Source: Nemertoderma westbladi (taxonomy: Eukaryota > Xenacoelomorpha > Nemertodermatida > Nemertodermatidae). Taken from it: a stretch of DNA of 30,313 nt. Positions within the stretch are counted from its first letter, which is position 1; every line of letters begins with the position of its first letter. The notes below the pieces were generated by a model. That model did no database searches. It was not told where the DNA came from and saw only the letters and a list, made by a program, of their open reading frames with translations. This document shows, piece after piece, positions 27,264-30,313 of this stretch. The translations under genes and the position numbers were made by a program. The stretch is from positions 1 through 30,313 of the forward strand of contig JAUCBJ010004622.1 in assembly GCA_032718475.1 (NCBI GenBank), read 5' to 3'.

Positions 27264-28169
27264 TTTACTGTACTTAGATTAGTGGCATTGTACACAGAAA
27301 AAATTTCAATCTATCAATGAGACAATAAAATCAGGTGGTATATAATAATAAGAAATAATAATGAAAAATGAAAAACGACATAATATCACAGAATAACAAG
27401 AAGTTTACCGCTATAGCTATATCCCTATTGCAGTATTGCCTATCCCTGCCTGATCCCGGCTGGACTCTACTCATTCCTGCACTCACCGCACTCCCTGAGT
27501 CCAGACTCCCACTCTACGGTCTGCAGGTCTGACGGTACCGGTAATGGCAAACTGGTTATTCCTAACCTAACACCAAAGCCTTTATTATTCAGTTATTGCT
27601 GTATGCTGTAGGCTACATACTGTAGCAGCAACCGGCACACGGCACATATCAGCATATACCTGTATACTGATATATTGACGAATTAAACTAACATGGGTCT
27701 TTCTGCTGTTCTGTCAGTCTGTCTTCACTCGGTCAGCCTAACATGCCTAAACACCCTACTACACCCAACTTTCGGCCAACTACCAACTACACCCACACAG
27801 TTCCACCCCACTTCACCCCACACTGGAATCCATACAGGCTGCGCTGGATTTATCCAGCGCGCATTGAAAAGCCTGGCGCGCGAATTTGGCGCGTTTTGTA
27901 AAAACGCGCCAAGCTTTGCGCACTGCGAGCTACCAAAATTTTCATGTCGGCGCACTTTCGCTTTGACAAAATCCCTGTGCGTACAGCCGTATATTATCAT
28001 CAGCAATCAGTATATCCCACCCGGCGCCACCCCACTGCCCATCTATCATGTCCGTCCACTGTCAGACTGTTACTTATGCCTTTTTTTAACTATCGCTAAA
28101 AATCAATAAAAGGAATTCAAATTTGACAGAATTTCCCTGAAAATTTCGCTCGCTTAGAGTAGTTAGAAG
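27264..28169. other. Non-coding region between transposase start and right TIR
   Basis: This is 0.9 kb upstream of the transposase ATG and so likely contains its promoter. Open frames here show no domain. The GC content rises locally around the two hairpins at 27841-27912. Confidence 0.5.
27841..27912. promoter_or_regulatory. Pair of GC-rich hairpins
   Basis: GCGCTGGAT (27841-27849) pairs with ATCCAGCGC (27852-27860) across 2 nt. TTGGCGCGTTTT (27886-27897) pairs with AAAACGCGCCAA (27901-27912) across 3 nt. GCGCGC words lie between them. The pairing is exact. The role (terminator, protein site or structured RNA) is unknown. Confidence 0.6.
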
Positions 28170-28738
28170 TTGACCCTGCCAATTATTTTCCTTCAATATT
28201 TATGAACTCATGCAACATAACTAGCACACCACGCCTTGTATTTCGTCCATTAATTTAGTTAAATGTAATTATTTTATTAATAATATAATTTAACTAATAA
28301 TATAATAATCAAAAACGGACTCAACCATTTCCTTTATTCCATATTTTGAACAATTTTGAAACTTTGCGAAGATGAGCTATTAAGTATTTCGAAAGTCATT
28401 CTGTTTAAATATTAGTAATATTATTAATATTATTTAATAATTTAATTACTAAATGATTACAAATGGACTCCACCAATTAATTTTGTTTCATATTTTTCAG
28501 ACCCCAGGCAACATTGCCAACATAACAGGATAAGAATTTAGTCTGTTCATTTAATTTAAATAAATTTAATATTAGTAATATTAGTTAATAATTTAATTAC
28601 TAAATAATTTTAAAAGGGCTCCGGGAAATATTTTCGTTTTTCCTTTTTTTTGACTCAGGGCACCAAACCTTACATAAATATGCAAACAGAATTGGCGTTC
28701 ATTTTTCTTCACCAAGATGTCCACTCAAGGGTGGTGTG
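28170..28738. repeat. Right terminal inverted repeat (about 570 bp)
   Basis: The complement of 24476-25045, ending CCACTCAAGGGTGGTGTG followed by the CCTG duplication. Confidence 0.9.
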
Positions 28739-28742
28739 CCTG
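28739..28742. repeat. Target site duplication CCTG (right)
   Basis: Matches 24472-24475. Confidence 0.8.
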
Positions 28743-30160
28743 AGTGAGCGAAAATGAAAACACGAAAATTGCCATCAACTCAACGATAGAAACACCAGCT
28801 GGTGGTACTAATGAGGGCCTAGTAAGCTACTACTATTGATTGAATGGTTAGGCCGAAACTGCACATAAGTAGGCCTTGCTAAATTTATTACTCTTATCAC
28901 TCTATCCCAGACAGTAATCTAACATCAACTGTTAGTTTGTATAATGTATTACCCCAACAGCTGAATAGCTCTTCGCAGTGAATCCTATGGGAATATATTT
29001 AAGGTTACTACTCATTGCTATGTTAGGTGGGAGGCCAGCTGATTGAATTGTAAGCACTGGGCCGTTCAAATGTTTTATAGATTGATGATATGAATGAGGA
29101 TGGACCCAACTAACACTACGTTAGTCTATGGACGGTCTCCTTATAGACTGCATGCTGGCTTTTCTGGTTGAATCATATTATTCTGCAACTAATTATTTCC
29201 TCTTTTAGACAAATTAGTCCGTTTTTTGCCGGAATAACAAATTTTGGCAACGTTCTGTGCAAGATTAGCGATATTTGAAAAGATTCTGAGGCTCAAATAT
29301 GTTGGTCAAATGACTGAATAGCCCAAATAAAAAGTTGGTGCATACTCGACGAGTTGAAATCGGTGAAATTCACTATTAAATTTTCAAAAGCTATTTTTCA
29401 GTGACCCCGTGATTGAAACGTCACAAAAAATATACAGTCTTGTGCGCAACCAAAATTTATGTAGAGTTTGTTATTTTACATTTTTTGAGATATTGGAAGG
29501 TTATACATACATACACACACATATATAGGTACATAAAAACATCGTGTTTTTGAACGGCTCAACCCTTCTTGACAAGAACTACCCTGGCCTATTAATAGGC
29601 AGGTTTGTTATAAATAATTAATCATTGTATCCTATACCATGAACCAACTAGCATCCTGTATGTATAATGTAAATATTTCATCAATCTATCGGATGCATTT
29701 TGCTGTAATAGACCAGCAGGAAGTGGCATATATAGCAGCAGCACAGGTTCTACTGCTGCTGGAATTAATTTACCTTCAGAGTTGATTTAGAAAAGTGGCG
29801 GTACTGGTCCAGTGCATAGCCCAGTTCTGCCAGTAAAGAAAGTAGAAAAACGAATCTTAAAAAATCTCCACGTGGCCCATGACCACCATTTACATTGAAT
29901 ATTAAGTAAGGTGGACCATGTCCGCCATTCTGACAGCTCAGAACGTACTGCATTATTAATGCAGTACAAGCAGACAAGACTGCAATGTAGGCTACAGTAC
30001 TACTATCTGACTATCGGACAAGGAATGAAGGAGGCCTTGGCCAAGGTACTGGTACTTAATTCGCCCACTTACACACTTACCAGTACCTAGGTAAGTGACA
30101 AATTATTGAATTAACTGCCGTTACCATGTTCAAGGCCTCCCAGCAGTCCTATAGTCCTAG
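28743..30160. other. Intergenic, no gene seen
   Basis: AT-rich sequence. It includes a short TACA/CACA/TATA microsatellite (29505-29530), a 10-bp-arm hairpin (GTACTGCATT/AATGCAGTAC, 29945-29967), and an inverted pair AGGTACTGGTA/TACCAGTACCT (about 30043-30053 and 30079-30089). Short open frames near 29770-29970 have no recognisable content. Confidence 0.6.
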
Positions 30161-30163
30161 CCC

Positions 30164-30313
30164 TTACTACTACTAGGATCGGCATGCTGCATTGCAGCTG
30201 CATTTATAAGAATGCTGTGCCGGCTTGTCGACAAAATTGCGCCGCCACAACTACCTATCACCCATGACATTTCCTAGATCATCCGCATCTTCAATGGCCT
30301 GTGTACTTTAACC
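30164..30313 (-). mobile_element. 3' end of a second LINE copy, same family as 18000-20142
   Basis: Read on the minus strand, it follows the sequence at about 19993-20142 closely: GAAGATGC(A/G)GATGATCTA, ATGTCATGGGTGATAGG, CAAGCCGGCACAGCATTCTTA and AATGCAGCTGCAATGCAGCA, ending in the same (AGT)n-type tail (plus strand ACTACTACTAGG, about 30166-30177). The C-terminal coding part carries a stop (GGTAGTTG where the other copy has GGGAGTTG). The copy continues off the right edge. Confidence 0.85.

Larger units (their letters stand above)
24476..28738 (-). mobile_element. CMC (Chapaev-like) / RAG1-Transib-related DNA transposon, 4263 bp
   Basis: The element has long inverted repeats (24476-25045 and 28170-28738, about 570 bp each), termini CACACCACCC, a 4-bp CCTG duplication, and one transposase reading region on the minus strand. 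CAC termini are shared by Transib, RAG-type and CMC elements. A 4-bp duplication is typical of Chapaev, whereas Transib and RAG-type elements make 5 bp. The transposase shows the zinc and catalytic spacing of this superclass. The copy is recent enough for clear TIR pairing but its transposase is broken. Confidence 0.8.

Noticed and set aside
27693-28109. 138-codon plus-strand frame upstream of the right TIR
   Set aside because: Low-complexity P/T/H-rich translation spanning the GC hairpins, on the opposite strand to the transposase; no domain.
24476-28738. Assignment as a true RAG or Transib transposon
   Set aside because: Those families make 5-bp duplications. Here only 4 bp (CCTG) match and the fifth base differs on both sides; no RAG2-like kelch gene is present. 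A Chapaev-like label is preferred.
29765-29977. 70-codon minus-strand frame
   Set aside because: No recognisable domain, located in intergenic repeats with short palindromes; likely chance.

Overview
The window looks like a piece of an animal nuclear genome, most likely a marine invertebrate. It is AT-rich, almost free of host genes, and filled with nested transposable elements of metazoan types: BEL/Pao, Gypsy, APE-type LINE, Crypton and a CMC/RAG1-like DNA transposon. The palindromic octamer TAGGCCTA recurs many times; I associate it with some deuterostome genomes, but the assignment is weak. No bacterial operons, CRISPR array, rRNA or tRNA were seen.

Layout. 1-1430: 45-bp tandem repeats, a degenerate purine-rich tract and a possible LTR end with a polyA-in-loop hairpin. 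1417-2597 (minus): fragments of a HECT/G2E3-like gene. 3028-3390: a 21-bp satellite-like array, followed by a short lysine/arginine-rich open frame. About 4120-4380 (minus): a decayed Gypsy integrase tail between two poly-G runs. 4670-5060: a degenerate 161-bp tandem repeat. 5113-5190: a perfect 78-bp palindrome. About 5550-5895 and 17426-17700: one LINE reverse-transcriptase tail, split by an LTR retrotransposon.

5896-17425 is a complete BEL/Pao-like LTR element: TG...CA LTRs, a 5-bp CAGAT target duplication, a gag frame, and a second frame with zinc knuckles and aspartic protease. The reverse transcriptase, most of RNase H and the integrase core are missing, yet the second frame stays open across the losses. 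A broken accessory reading region lies before the 3' LTR. The two LTRs are about 98% alike in their distal two thirds but strongly diverged in their first third.

About 18000-20142: an internally deleted LINE (endonuclease half joined to C-terminal tail), directly followed by a dead Crypton/DUF3504 tyrosine recombinase (20176-20956). 21776-22738 (minus): an intact, intronless two-pore-domain potassium channel, the only convincing host gene. 23143-23442: a fold-back MITE-like element. 24163-24239: a second perfect palindrome, with a 1-nt spacer.

24476-28738: a DNA transposon with 570-bp terminal inverted repeats, CAC termini and a 4-bp CCTG duplication. It encodes (minus) a transposase with RAG1/Transib/CMC-type spacing of catalytic and zinc residues. 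This copy has two frameshifts, one amber codon and an apparent Asp-to-Asn change at the second catalytic position. The window ends in a minus-strand 3' fragment of the same LINE family seen at 20 kb.

Everything rests on reading the sequence by eye and on remembered family signatures. No database search was run.
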